From positions 1-59,945 of the forward strand of contig NZ_JBAHUR010000019.1 in assembly GCF_036689815.1 (NCBI RefSeq): a stretch of DNA of 59,945 nt, written 5' to 3'. Both the position numbers and the translations under genes were made by a program. Source of the stretch: Magnetovibrio sp. PR-2. GTDB taxonomy: Bacteria > Pseudomonadota > Alphaproteobacteria > Rhodospirillales > Magnetovibrionaceae. Shown here one piece after another: positions 43,482 to 52,740 of this stretch. Every line of letters begins with the position of its first letter. Position 1 is the first letter of the stretch. The notes under the pieces are model-generated. The model saw nothing but the letters and a program-made list of their open reading frames with translations. It was not told the DNA's origin and made no database searches.

Positions 43482-45035
43482 ATGACAAACGGATTTTTTT
43501 CTGCGCTGATTTGTCTTGTTTTTATGGCTGCGATTGGTCCTAACGTGGCTTATGCGCAGACACCTATTATGAACGCACCAGTAGTCGATGAAAAAACGGT
43601 CATTCAAAAGATTGAAACCGTTTTGAATAAGGACTGTTACAGCTGCCCACTTTTTGAAAAGCTCGATGAAGTTAAAAAAGAATGGGTGATTGATTTATAC
43701 AAAAAGCTAGCGCCCCATCTTCTTATTCCGCTTAAAAATATAATGATCCTGTTCATGGTCATCACTGGAGTACGTATGGGATTGAACCCCGGTGGCGCAA
43801 TGGAGATCGGTAGAAAATCATTAATCTCCCTGGGTGTTTTTACAGGTGTTGTCGTGTTGCTCTCGGCGACCAATGGTGACCCTCTAGCGTGGATGATAAT
43901 TGAAAAAATTGAGAGTGGAGCTCTCAAGCTTGGAGCCTTTGTGGTTCAGAACACGATCGATAAAGATATTGCTCAGGACTACGCATCACTAGGTGGTGGG
44001 TTCTACGGCATTTTAAGTAAGTCAATTGAGACTTCGATTTTTGAAGTCCTTCATGTTGGTGGTGTTCTTATAACCGGTCAAAATGCTTCAACGTTTGGTG
44101 TCACGGAAGCAATTGTTCGTGTGGCAACCGGGCTCATGTTGATCCTTCCTTTTGTATTTGTGTTGGGGCTCTTTATGGCCTTCTTAGTTGAGGCCATGTT
44201 TAAGTTTGCTGTGATCTCTATGCTGTCTCCATTGTTAATTGCAGCACTCTCATTTCAATGGTCTCGAGCATATGTAAAACAATCATTTCAAGTTCTACTG
44301 AATGGGTTTCTGATTATTGTTTTTGCATCATTTGCGATGAGCCTTTCAATAAAAGTTATCAATGCACAAGTGTCGGAACTTATGTTCATTCAAGATAAAT
44401 ATAGCCAGTTGAAAGAGGAGGCAGAGCAAGAAGCAAACAAGGTTTGTTCTTCTCAAGTCTATGCCCACGAAGACGATGGTCTCGGCAATGAACATGATGA
44501 AGTTTTTGATGATCAGTGTAAGCGTTACTGGCAACAGATAGACGCTATAGACGCGAAAGCATTCAGTGTGTTGGGCACTGAATATTTTATGGTCGTCGTT
44601 ATCGGCTTGATGTCCGTTCTTCTGCATCTTCAATCGAAGACGTTGGCCTCTAATATTAGCAGCGCACAGGATGGGGCAGGTGCTGCTGCAGGTGTGGTTG
44701 GAGGTGGCAAGATTGCTACTGGTGCTGCGCTAGGTGTGGCCTCAAGGTTTGTGTCTGGAGGGGCTCGAGCGGCTGGGCGCGCAAGTCCTGTTGCCAATGT
44801 GATGAATCACGGCTTGGCAGGTGGAGCCGTTCATACTGCTACGCAGATGATGGGCATGGGAGGAGGGGGGGCAAATCCCTCTGATCCATTCCGCCAAGGC
44901 CCAATTCATGCAGCTGGGGGGATGCCACAGCCTCAAGCATCATCTGCGCCCACGTCCAGCTCTGTTGGAGACATGATGGCCACTGCTGGGGATGCTTTGT
45001 CAGGGGAGGGCCTTCGCAAAGGGCCTAAAAAATAG
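43482..45035 (+). CDS. TrbL/VirB6-like type IV secretion membrane protein
   Basis: A 517-residue protein. The ATG at 43482 (GAGGGG upstream) begins a signal-like segment ending in ANVAYAQ-type residues. Then come a soluble stretch with two cysteines (NKDCYSCPLF), a set of about five to six membrane helices (for example LISLGVFTGVVVLLSA, ATGLMLILPFVFVLGLFMAF, FAVISMLSPLLIAALSF) and a Gly/Ala-rich tail. This is the plan of TrbL/VirB6 channel subunits. No other type IV secretion gene is present, so it cannot build a channel alone; it may modify a helper's pore. Confidence 0.72.
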   Translation: MTNGFFSALICLVFMAAIGPNVAYAQTPIMNAPVVDEKTVIQKIETVLNKDCYSCPLFEKLDEVKKEWVIDLYKKLAPHLLIPLKNIMILFMVITGVRMGLNPGGAMEIGRKSLISLGVFTGVVVLLSATNGDPLAWMIIEKIESGALKLGAFVVQNTIDKDIAQDYASLGGGFYGILSKSIETSIFEVLHVGGVLITGQNASTFGVTEAIVRVATGLMLILPFVFVLGLFMAFLVEAMFKFAVISMLSPLLIAALSFQWSRAYVKQSFQVLLNGFLIIVFASFAMSLSIKVINAQVSELMFIQDKYSQLKEEAEQEANKVCSSQVYAHEDDGLGNEHDEVFDDQCKRYWQQIDAIDAKAFSVLGTEYFMVVVIGLMSVLLHLQSKTLASNISSAQDGAGAAAGVVGGGKIATGAALGVASRFVSGGARAAGRASPVANVMNHGLAGGAVHTATQMMGMGGGGANPSDPFRQGPIHAAGGMPQPQASSAPTSSSVGDMMATAGDALSGEGLRKGPKK

Positions 45036-45077
45036 GCCTGTTGTTTTCTTGGTTAAATTGGCTTTAGGGGAGATGCT

Positions 45078-45545
45078 ATGAGGTACACAGTCGTCGGATA
45101 TTGCGCAGATCTATACGATCTCCAGACGTGGGTTATTGAGGCACGAAATGTTGATCAAGCAATTCGCTGCGCTTTCCGCAATGCGGATTGCACTTGGCGA
45201 TTTGTGGCTGCCTTTGATGGTGAGGTAGCCATCAAGGCTCAACATGAGAATTTCCCAAAAACGATGCCTGAGCCACCTCATTCCCATGCTTATGGCTTCA
45301 TGCCATCAGAGCCGTATACGTCAATGTGGATCGATGAGCATAGTGAGAAGGTGGCTATATTCTCATCCCAAGAAACACATTGGTTATTTCATGTGCGTGA
45401 ATTCTCTTTGATGCACAACGAACAGGGAAACTATACATTTGTAGGATGCCTTAAAGGGGATCATACGCCGGTGAGAATCCTAGCGCCGATTGGCTCAAAT
45501 AAGTTGTGGTTACAGCCCATCGAACATTCTGAGGCTATGGTTTAG
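45078..45545 (+). CDS. Hypothetical protein of the mobilizable element
   Basis: A 155-residue soluble protein, start supported by AGGGGAG just upstream. It reads like a compact alpha/beta domain (RYTVVGYCADLYDLQTWVIE, ARNVDQAIRCAF) with a later GCLKGDHTPVRIL. I recognise no family. It follows the TrbL-like gene by 42 bases and faces the convergent cargo operon across about 240 bases in which I see nothing distinctive. Confidence 0.6.
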   Translation: MRYTVVGYCADLYDLQTWVIEARNVDQAIRCAFRNADCTWRFVAAFDGEVAIKAQHENFPKTMPEPPHSHAYGFMPSEPYTSMWIDEHSEKVAIFSSQETHWLFHVREFSLMHNEQGNYTFVGCLKGDHTPVRILAPIGSNKLWLQPIEHSEAMV

Positions 45546-45782
45546 GCACTTCTTGGATAAAGTCGTCAGCTGCCTTGCAGCTGAGCTGAAAGAGGACGGC
45601 AAACACCAATATCAAATTCATCTTTGACAACGAGTTTATGGTCAGCACTTTCGAAACGCCGCCGGGAGGTTCTGTGTTGACGAGGCACATGCTGGGGGGC
45701 GAAAGCGAGTTAATCTCGTTTCCCACTAACACTGCGCAAGCGATGCTTCACAGTGCCCCTCCCTTAACGCGCGAAGTGGAGG

Positions 45783-46937
45783 TTAGCGGACTTGTGACAA
45801 ATGTACTGCGCTGTTGAAGAGATTTACGCTCACACTTCCGTCCTTTGGGTCCACCCGAAGTCGAACATGTCCGTTTTTGGGATAGAGATCATAACGGTGA
45901 ATGTTGTGCCGGACTAGAATCTTATCGTTTCTACCCAACCTTTTTTTCTTTTGCGTGGAGAAACTGGAAGTACTGTATGCATCGTTGGTATGTCCAAGTA
46001 TGCGCTTAACATCGGATGACGTTGGTAGCTCAGTCGAGCCGCGTTTGAATGGAGAGAGAAAGGCTACTGGCGAGTTCATGTTTTTCCACAACTGTGGAGC
46101 ATCGGCGTTTGTGGAGCCGTGATGGGCCACTTTGAAGGCACCAGCTGGTTGCGCAGCTTGATAGGACAAAGATGTATTCAGGACGGATGTCCAGCCCTTT
46201 CCTGGTGTTTCTTCTAAGTCAGCTCCAAATATTGCCGAAAACGGCTGGACGCTTGAGTTAGTGTTACTTGCATTTTGTTCCAGAAGTATCGCGGCAGAAA
46301 CATCGTTAGGACGCAATTGCGTTGCGCCTCTTCGTTCAGCTTTAAAGTCAGGTGTCTGGGTCGATACATATGCGAGAAATTGGCCGACCTTAGCGTCGGA
46401 CGGAGCCAGGGCGCTTACGCGCATATCTGGTGTGTTGATGAAAAGGGTATCTTGTTTAACAAAGGTGGGGGTTTTCGGCGCGCGGGCAGTACTGAGCTTT
46501 AAAACATTATATAGCTCTCGAGTTGTTTGACTGAGAGCAGCTGGGTCATTGTTGGCGAAATAGGTGATGTATTTCACCATCTCTTTAGTTGCAAGAATGC
46601 TAGGGCAGACAAGCTTTGCTGATTTGCATTCATCGAATAGTTTTGCAATTCCACCAACATGATCCCCGTCTGGATGAGTAATCACATTATGCGTTACTTG
46701 CTCCGCAACATTCACGCCAATAGCTTCTAGGTATGCAAGAGCAGAAGGGGTTCGTTTGTCTTCTTCAAGACAGCTATCCACTGTAAACCATAGGCCGTCG
46801 CCATAGTGGACAACAATGCACTCCCCATAGCCGGGGCCAAATAGAGATATTTCCAACTCTTGAGGAGATGGCGAAGAGTACTCAGCTTTTGAAGTTGTGG
46901 GCTGAATTGCTCTTTTAGCTACCAAACTTATCCTCAC
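45783..46937 (-). CDS. Metallo-beta-lactamase-fold hydrolase, cargo operon gene 3
   Basis: A 384-residue protein. SLFGPGYGECIVVHYGDGLWF opens a ComEC/competence-type MBL fold; the metal motif is ITHPDGDHVGG (HxDxDH), later FGADLEE and VAHHGSTNAD supply the remaining ligands. Such domains hydrolyse nucleic acids or nucleotides. The start is a GTG at 46937 that overlaps the upstream gene by 23 bases. With the two preceding genes it forms a three-gene operon inside the mobile element, a position typical of defence cargo. The substrate cannot be deduced from the sequence. Confidence 0.75.
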   Translation of the reverse strand: MRISLVAKRAIQPTTSKAEYSSPSPQELEISLFGPGYGECIVVHYGDGLWFTVDSCLEEDKRTPSALAYLEAIGVNVAEQVTHNVITHPDGDHVGGIAKLFDECKSAKLVCPSILATKEMVKYITYFANNDPAALSQTTRELYNVLKLSTARAPKTPTFVKQDTLFINTPDMRVSALAPSDAKVGQFLAYVSTQTPDFKAERRGATQLRPNDVSAAILLEQNASNTNSSVQPFSAIFGADLEETPGKGWTSVLNTSLSYQAAQPAGAFKVAHHGSTNADAPQLWKNMNSPVAFLSPFKRGSTELPTSSDVKRILGHTNDAYSTSSFSTQKKKRLGRNDKILVRHNIHRYDLYPKNGHVRLRVDPKDGSVSVNLFNSAVHLSQVR

Positions 46938-47526
46938 GAGTTTCTGTTAATGAAGCTTGGGCTGGAGCAGCCATATCTTCTGCAGAAGCTGGGCTCTCAA
47001 TACTTCCAAGACTGCGCCAGAGTTCATCAGCTACTGCGTCAGCGCGTTCTAAATCTCGTTTGCCCCAACGAGGCATGCGCCGGAAGACTAATCGTGTGGT
47101 TTTTTGGCGCCCTTGCCCAGGGGGATGGATGACACCAACTGTGAGGTAAAAAATGGAACCTTCTTTAAGGAGGTCTAGATCTCCATGGTCCACCTCATCA
47201 ATTCCAATTTCGACACCATCTTCAGCTACAGATAAATCGCTATTTGTTTTTCGAATTGATGCGTAAAACTTCGTTTGCTCAACCGCAGTAATGACTCCTT
47301 CCCAGTTGGAAAGAACATCAAATCGAACAGCGTGATGATTTGAGGCCCGGGCTACTTTTTTTCGGGTACGAATATGAGGGCCATTTCCTTCAGCTGCCGT
47401 GTCTTTGTAATCCGCATTTCGAGGAGCCGAAGGGCCAACTTCAGGGGTCCTGGAAAAGACAGGCATAGCTTCAGCGCTGATGGTGTCGTCTTCGAAATAG
47501 ACTGGTGCGGTTGATGCCTCAATCAT
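46915..47526 (-). CDS. Unknown protein, cargo operon gene 2
   Basis: A 203-residue protein, not recognised. Residues 1-70 are probably disordered, residues about 70-165 look beta-rich (FDVLSNWEGVITAVEQTKFYAS, GSIFYLTVGVIHPPG, TTRLVFRRMPRW) and the tail is acidic. Its start overlaps the upstream TIGR04255-like gene by four bases and its end overlaps the MBL gene by 23, so the three are made together. The beta part might be a small binding domain that links sensor and nuclease, which is inference from context. Confidence 0.6.
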   Translation of the reverse strand: MIEASTAPVYFEDDTISAEAMPVFSRTPEVGPSAPRNADYKDTAAEGNGPHIRTRKKVARASNHHAVRFDVLSNWEGVITAVEQTKFYASIRKTNSDLSVAEDGVEIGIDEVDHGDLDLLKEGSIFYLTVGVIHPPGQGRQKTTRLVFRRMPRWGKRDLERADAVADELWRSLGSIESPASAEDMAAPAQASLTETREDKFGS

Positions 47527-48221
47527 TGTTTTACGCTTTCAATGGTTTCCATGAGGCCATCTGCGATAAATTCAGCCTTTTCCATCACAGCTGACCAGTG
47601 TGTATGTAATACGTCTATAGCTTCAGTGCAACCTGTTGTATTTTCTGGGTCACTGATGGAAAAGTGATTGTTGATACCAAGCTCAACTGCAGAGTGGTCG
47701 TCTTTGACCGCCCGAACCTCAGCATCAATGTATCCTTCAATGCCATCTGGACGGGGTTGTTGTCTCATGGCCATGCGAATCATGCCACCATGCTTTTGAG
47801 CATCTTCTCCCTTGATCTCATCACCCCATTTCCCCCAATGTTCTTTAGGGGCGAGTAATGAACCAAATGCATCCCTGGTAGCTTCGTTGCCACAGGAGAA
47901 TAAAATAGTACGGTTAAGACCAAGCTGCCAGATTTGCGAATGAACGAGGTGCTCTCCAAAAATGGAAACAGCCATATCTTTAATCAAGTCTTTATATATA
48001 GCTTCGCAACCTACCATAAAGCGGTTAGCCTGGATTTCGAATGTAATATACCCAGCTGTAAAGCGGGTAATATCGGCATGAATAATCTCTATATCCGCAT
48101 CTTCGGCTTGTTCTTTTGAAATCAAGCTATTGAGCTCAAGCCATGCTGGATGGAAAATGCGGGGATTAAATGCCCCGCGTAAAACAATACTTGCTTCATC
48201 CCGTAGCGGTTCGATGCGCAT
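47523..48221 (-). CDS. TIGR04255-like protein, cargo operon gene 1
   Basis: A 232-residue protein. RIFHPAWLELNSLISKEQAED, then IEIIHADITRFTAGYITFEI and ANRFMVGCE have the rhythm I associate with TIGR04255-family proteins, which occur next to enzymes in defence or mobile loci and have an alternating-strand fold. The family call is from memory and uncertain. It is the promoter-proximal gene of the three-gene unit that ends with the MBL hydrolase, its start lying about 130 bases downstream of the integrase stop. Confidence 0.5.
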   Translation of the reverse strand: MRIEPLRDEASIVLRGAFNPRIFHPAWLELNSLISKEQAEDADIEIIHADITRFTAGYITFEIQANRFMVGCEAIYKDLIKDMAVSIFGEHLVHSQIWQLGLNRTILFSCGNEATRDAFGSLLAPKEHWGKWGDEIKGEDAQKHGGMIRMAMRQQPRPDGIEGYIDAEVRAVKDDHSAVELGINNHFSISDPENTTGCTEAIDVLHTHWSAVMEKAEFIADGLMETIESVKQ

Positions 48222-48350
48222 GGCCGTATCCTGTTGAGAGCGTGCTTACTACTGTAAGTACAATACGTTACGTTAATATAGTTATAAACTCAAAAAACTC
48301 GGGTATGTGGTGTTCTGATTAACTCGTTGAGAAATAGAGCTATTTCAGGC

Positions 48351-49370
48351 TTATCCGAGCTTTTTGGCTAAGTCTGTTGCCTTTAGATGAGTGTACCGTC
48401 TCAACATATCTAACGTTTTGTGGCCAGTTATGTGACTAACTTCCATGATGTCGAGACCGTGTTCGAAAAGCCGTGATGTCGCTTCATGCCGCAAATCATG
48501 GAAGCGAAAATTCTCAATTTCAGCAGCCGCGCGGGCTTTCTTGAAATGGTGCTCAAGGGAGTGTGTTGTGATTGGGAAGGCTCGTCCTTCTTTGTCTATG
48601 GACGCGGGCGTGTTTTCCAAAGCATCCAAGGCACGAGAGCTCAATGGCACATCACGTGAGGTCCCATTTTTCGTATCTGGTAGGTGAATGACCGCGTCCT
48701 TGTAATCGATGTGTGCCCGTTTGATCGACAGAATTTCTCCCAAACGCATGCCGGTTTCGATCGCAATAATAACAATTGGTTTTAGCCAATGGCTCTTGCT
48801 GGCATCACAAGCCTTCAGGAGGCGGGCCTCTTCGTCTTGTGCCGGATCCGCATGTTTGACTAGCCGACGATCGCGGCCAGGTCGATGCTTTGGCATGGGC
48901 AAACCCTTCACTGGATTGTGCAACCCTTCCATACCCCATTCGAATTTTGCTGTCTCATAGACCTGGGAAATGATGGTGGCCATGTTTCGGATTGTCGTTG
49001 GTGCTTTGTCCATTCCGACAAGATCATCCCGCCAGCTCGCAATATCTGATGAACGAAGCCGGGTTAACGTGAATTCAGAAAGCTTCATACGCTTTAGAAG
49101 GTCAATCCGCGCCTCTTCCTGCTTTGCCCCTTTCTTATTAGGAGTGACCTCTTTGAGATAGCGGTCGAGGGCATCGTGCAGCGTAGTGTTTTCTGCGTTT
49201 CCAATTGGTACGAACGAGCGCTTATCCATCTGGCCTTCAATATCGCGTGCCCAGGCCTTGGCATCAGGGTGCTTATTAAAAGTACGGGTTTGAGTGGGAT
49301 AACCTTTGCGCCGAATCTGGACGCACCAGGCCACCCCCTTCTTGGTTTTTCGTTTGCTGATGGTAGCCAT
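48351..49370 (-). CDS. int: Tyrosine recombinase/integrase of the mobilizable element
   Basis: A 339-residue phage-type integrase. The catalytic set is visible: R209 (ETGMRLGE), K234 (DTKNGTSRD), H291 and R294 (HDLRHE), H317 (ITGHKTL) and Y326 (RRYTHL). The N-terminal part has a SAM-like core-binding domain (about 60-165). The ATG at 49370 is chosen; the longer open frame to 49541 only translates the attachment-site tRNA. It lies next to the right repeat (49494-49552), as expected for an integrase acting on tRNA-Ser. It is followed downstream by the cargo operon on the same strand. Confidence 0.92.
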   Translation of the reverse strand: MATISKRKTKKGVAWCVQIRRKGYPTQTRTFNKHPDAKAWARDIEGQMDKRSFVPIGNAENTTLHDALDRYLKEVTPNKKGAKQEEARIDLLKRMKLSEFTLTRLRSSDIASWRDDLVGMDKAPTTIRNMATIISQVYETAKFEWGMEGLHNPVKGLPMPKHRPGRDRRLVKHADPAQDEEARLLKACDASKSHWLKPIVIIAIETGMRLGEILSIKRAHIDYKDAVIHLPDTKNGTSRDVPLSSRALDALENTPASIDKEGRAFPITTHSLEHHFKKARAAAEIENFRFHDLRHEATSRLFEHGLDIMEVSHITGHKTLDMLRRYTHLKATDLAKKLG

Positions 49371-49493
49371 GCCACATTCCCCAAACTGACGATGCAGTGT
49401 GATTAAATTGTGACATATCGAGCGACCGCAAGCAAGTTTATGGCTCGGAGGTAATGGGCTGTGCCTTCTAAGCACTTGTTTTTCATTTGTAAA

Positions 49494-49552
49494 ATGGCGG
49501 AGAGAGAGGGATTCGAACCCTCGGTACCCGTGAAGGCACAACGGTTTTCGAG
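49494..49552 (-). repeat. tRNA-Ser 3' part, right attachment site
   Basis: The second copy of the 59-bp repeat, identical to 38467-38525 except one base in the variable arm. Again only the 3' part of the tRNA, starting at the anticodon loop, is present; the sequence to its right does not rebuild a 5' half. A complete tRNA-Ser must therefore lie beyond the right edge, and the DNA between is a further island in the same site. Confidence 0.9.
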
Positions 49553-49723
49553 TTCGTTTGAGTATTGCATCACGAAGGCGATGAAGTAGCTGTGTTTGAC
49601 ATAATCATCTGAAAATAAGGACTAATGTTATGCGTCAATACAGAAATTAGAGATTTTAGTGAATTTGGGGTCGTTACAAACTTGTCACACTAACATCTTT
49701 CAACAAATGAAATGTAAAGTGGT

Positions 49724-49932
49724 TTATGTCGCCTTTGACGCATGGGTAAGTTGTTGCTGTCTTCGGTTGGTCGTGATGTCACGCTTTGTGATAAACTCTT
49801 CCCAGCCTTTAATGATTGCATAGATCGCGAGGTCTTTGGCTTTCAATCCCATTCAGAAAATGCCTGATCTAGGTTTTTGTCTAGATATAAACTGGTATTT
49901 ATGACGTCACCATGAACAATCTTTTGCCTCAT
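49724..49932 (-). pseudogene. Broken copy 1 of a ribbon-helix-helix gene
   Basis: From ATG 49932 the frame reads MRQKIVHGDVINTSLYLDKN and then stops; after a small deletion with phase change, another frame reads GLKAKDLAIYAIIKGWEEF and continues to a TAA at 49724-49726. Together they match the intact gene at 59655-59822 over its length. A GTGACGT-like motif precedes it, as in the intact copy. The region 49553-49723 holds nothing visible, and 49933-50219 holds only a short plus-strand frame without a start. Confidence 0.78.
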
Positions 49933-50219
49933 CAATTTGCGACGTTACATCGATCATTGGTAGTAGTTCTTCAAGGCCAAAAGCAAAGCATGGATATTTC
50001 AGGGGGACATGGTGTCGTGACGTGCATCTGCAAAAGGTTGAGGTAAAGAGTTTCTCGGTCAGCATTATTGACCACGCACGACACTATGGGGAAGGTGGAC
50101 ATATCCGTTACGCAGCTCTGCGGATTGACCTAGCTACCGCTTAAGTAATGCATGACCTTCCCCGACAACCCGGCTGATGCGAAAATACAATCGTTTATGC
50201 ACTATAAGCGGCAGAACAT

Positions 50220-50903
50220 TTATTCAGAATCAGGAATTGATTTACTCAAGATGATGACGAAGAAAAAGAAAGTATTTATCAGCTCTGACGCAAACAACAC
50301 ACGCGCTTCTTGAACAAGGGGCTGAAAACCTCCGTAGGTCAATGTGAATGCGGTTGCAACACTAAGGTACAACGCATTCGTAGTGTTTACACAACCGTCT
50401 GGCCAAGCAATTAAATCGCTATATTGATACTCGTAAAGGTATGCATAACAGACAAGGTAAAAGGCGAGAGAAAGCATAAATGCTAAAAAGCGGCGTTGTT
50501 GATGAGGCAGATCCTTTTTTACTGGCAGGATGCCGCTCCAGGCATGGTAGTAAAAATAACTGAATAAATTGGACGCAATAAGGTACCAAATGACGTAGCC
50601 CATAATAGTGGAAGACACCTGATAGTAGATTGCGAATAAAACTAGTCCCCATTTCAGGATCATATAAACATCAATGGCGATACTTTTCGCTTTCCGATCG
50701 CCATCTTTTGACGCATCTTCACCGTTACAAAACAAGTAAAAATACCCGGAAAACACCTTCAACCATTCAATTAAATTTAATAATCTCAATAATGTGATTA
50801 TTGATTTGGCGGTAGGGTAAATAAAACCATATTTATATTTACTATTTTTTTCATAATCATCTTTTGTGTCTAAAAAATAGGCTCTAACATATCTTGCAAA
50901 CAT
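50220..50903 (-). CDS. Ion-channel-like membrane protein
   Basis: A 227-residue protein with helices near 78-96, 100-120, 138-158 and 200-220. Between the last two lies NALYLSVATAFTLTYGGFQP, which has the form of a two-helix potassium-channel pore (pore helix, then a T-x-T/V-x-YG filter; here TLTYGG at about 187-192). The ATG at 50903 has AGGA 9 bases upstream; a longer frame begins at 51023. It is transcribed divergently from the FAD/unknown/PIN operon, with about 205 bases between. A pore-forming effector that depolarises the infected cell is a reasonable guess, given many defence systems ending in a membrane effector. Confidence 0.68.
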   Translation of the reverse strand: MFARYVRAYFLDTKDDYEKNSKYKYGFIYPTAKSIITLLRLLNLIEWLKVFSGYFYLFCNGEDASKDGDRKAKSIAIDVYMILKWGLVLFAIYYQVSSTIMGYVIWYLIASNLFSYFYYHAWSGILPVKKDLPHQQRRFLAFMLSLAFYLVCYAYLYEYQYSDLIAWPDGCVNTTNALYLSVATAFTLTYGGFQPLVQEARVLFASELINTFFFFVIILSKSIPDSE

Positions 50904-51108
50904 TATGAGAAATTCCTGAGAATCTATGATTTCTACAGTGGTCCAGAAATGTATATGCGATAGATCTAAAACCAGCAGCTTCTGAGTTGAAACACAAACA
51001 GGGAGAAACCCGGACCAGATCATCCTATTGACGAACGCGCTATGCTACCTGTACGCTAATTCCCTAATCAATCACAATTACCTGTCACACTCGCACTTTA
51101 TTTTGATC
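50904..51108. promoter_or_regulatory. Divergent promoter region of the channel/FAD/PIN module
   Basis: AT-rich DNA between the two chosen starts. Both genes have longer open frames reaching into it, but the ribosome-binding site at the channel start and the domain start of the FAD protein favour the shorter forms. No operator is evident. Confidence 0.4.
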
Positions 51109-52740
51109 ATGTCTGTAAATTTGACGCCACAACGCAATGAACGCCTAGATAGATATCGCGTAGATGGGCAACTCTATACCATTGGAACTTCAGCAGGGCG
51201 GGTTGGCTTTCATGCGCAACAGTGGCGTGCTCTTGATCTGGTGAGCAATTTGATTGTCGACCTTCAGTCTGTTGAAAATCCTGAAGTTGGGGTTCTCGGC
51301 GCAGGTGTGTCGGGAACGGTCTGCTTTACAGCCTTAAAGGCCTTGGGCGTGAAAAACGTAAAGCTCATCGAAGCACACGATGATATTTTGCAACAGCAGG
51401 CGACCGCAGAACATCGTCATGCCCATCCGAGTTACAATGATTGGCCGATTCAACTCGACCAGGGAAGAGAATACCTGTCGACGACCAATCTACCGTTCAT
51501 GAACTGGTATGCCGATAATGTGAAAGAAATTACGGAGCAGATAAAGGAAGACGAAAATTTTGCGTCTTTTTGTAAAGAAAACTCTGATGATGTGTTGACG
51601 AGCCATACAATTACTAACATCCGTCTCGATAAGATGGATGACCGAATTTATGTCACCGCCGATCATCCGCTGAAGAGAAACAAACGGTTTAGGTTTGATT
51701 TCACGATTATCGCTCTCGGGTTTGGTCGGGAAAAACACCTCCACCTGTCAAGTTCAGGCTCTTACTGGTGGAGCGATAACGTGAAAAACTATCGCAGCGA
51801 TCACTTGTACGCAGACTTGCCGCGATATGTGACGGGGAAAGGGGATGGCGGCCTCATTGATTATGTTCGTCTCGCCCTAAAAGAGGGAAATGTCCTCGAT
51901 AAAAATGAAACAAACCCGGCCCTTGAAGTTATCGGATTGCTGAGAAAAGAAGAGTATCAAAAATTAGATAACGCCTGGCCTGAGAAAAACCAGCAGGCAA
52001 CGGACGCCGAAAAGCATCTTGCCGAATGCTTTGCCCCTCAAGAAGGGGAGCCTAATCCCCAAAATTTTTATAATTTCATGCACCGCCTTTGCACGGAAAA
52101 CAGCCATTACCCTGGCGCTGAAGAAATACAAAAAATGATTGAAAGAAATTTTAAGCGTGCGGAAGAGCTCGACAGAATTCACTTGGTCGGAGATGGGGAT
52201 ACGCCATTCAATGAAAAAGTCTCTCCGGTCAACGCGCTTTTGTATTCATTGTTTTACACATCAAATGAAAACGAACGGTACAAGCAAGGGGGCATTGAAG
52301 ACAATCGTCTGCAAATCAATGGGGAGCCGGTTTCTGAAAAACATATCCATTTCACCAGAACGGGCTCACAAGACCTCATTGAGGGCTTGCTGGTCGGTGA
52401 AGATCTGAAAGAAAAGTATACGAAATTGCTGGCCGAAAGAGGGGTGAATAATGACCTGATCTTTGAGTGGGAGCGGATTTTCGTAAACATTCCAGTTAAA
52501 TTCGATAGCAATAAACGCCTGGATCTAGCTGAAAAGTTTTTGCGGCGATACTTCAATAATGCCGACATATATCTCGAACCGGATGAAACTTTTGTTGTTT
52601 GTCTGCCTGAAGATGACTCAAATGATAATGTCTATAAAAAACTTGGCGGCTTTGACCGGCAGATTTTTGGTGTGGGCGTGAAATATGAGTTTCGGCACGC
52701 ATGCCCAGTATGTGGCGTTGATTTTGAGGCTGCACCATGA
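51109..52740 (+). CDS. FAD/NAD(P)-binding Rossmann protein
   Basis: A 543-residue protein. Residues 58-75 (PEVGVLGAGVSGTVCFTAL) are a dinucleotide-binding fold with GxGxxG at 64-69, then VKLIEAHDDIL with the acidic end of strand two, and ATAEHRHAHPSYNDWP, which recalls the FAD_NAD_binding_9-type FAD proteins. FTIIALGFGREKHLHL is the usual second ATG-like motif. The C-terminus has a CPVC pair. It probably holds FAD and could be a redox or metabolite sensor rather than a true oxidase. Its stop overlaps the next gene by four bases (52737-52740). The ATG at 51109 is preferred over a TTG at 51028. Confidence 0.7.
   Translation: MSVNLTPQRNERLDRYRVDGQLYTIGTSAGRVGFHAQQWRALDLVSNLIVDLQSVENPEVGVLGAGVSGTVCFTALKALGVKNVKLIEAHDDILQQQATAEHRHAHPSYNDWPIQLDQGREYLSTTNLPFMNWYADNVKEITEQIKEDENFASFCKENSDDVLTSHTITNIRLDKMDDRIYVTADHPLKRNKRFRFDFTIIALGFGREKHLHLSSSGSYWWSDNVKNYRSDHLYADLPRYVTGKGDGGLIDYVRLALKEGNVLDKNETNPALEVIGLLRKEEYQKLDNAWPEKNQQATDAEKHLAECFAPQEGEPNPQNFYNFMHRLCTENSHYPGAEEIQKMIERNFKRAEELDRIHLVGDGDTPFNEKVSPVNALLYSLFYTSNENERYKQGGIEDNRLQINGEPVSEKHIHFTRTGSQDLIEGLLVGEDLKEKYTKLLAERGVNNDLIFEWERIFVNIPVKFDSNKRLDLAEKFLRRYFNNADIYLEPDETFVVCLPEDDSNDNVYKKLGGFDRQIFGVGVKYEFRHACPVCGVDFEAAP

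Noticed and set aside
49371-49541. 57-codon N-terminal extension of the intact integrase
   Set aside because: Also a translation of the tRNA attachment site; the family start fits ATG 49370.
49925-50145. Plus-strand frame ending RYAALRIDLATA
   Set aside because: Protein-like toward its end, but has no start and overlaps the RHH relic; may be a gene fragment, not enough to call.
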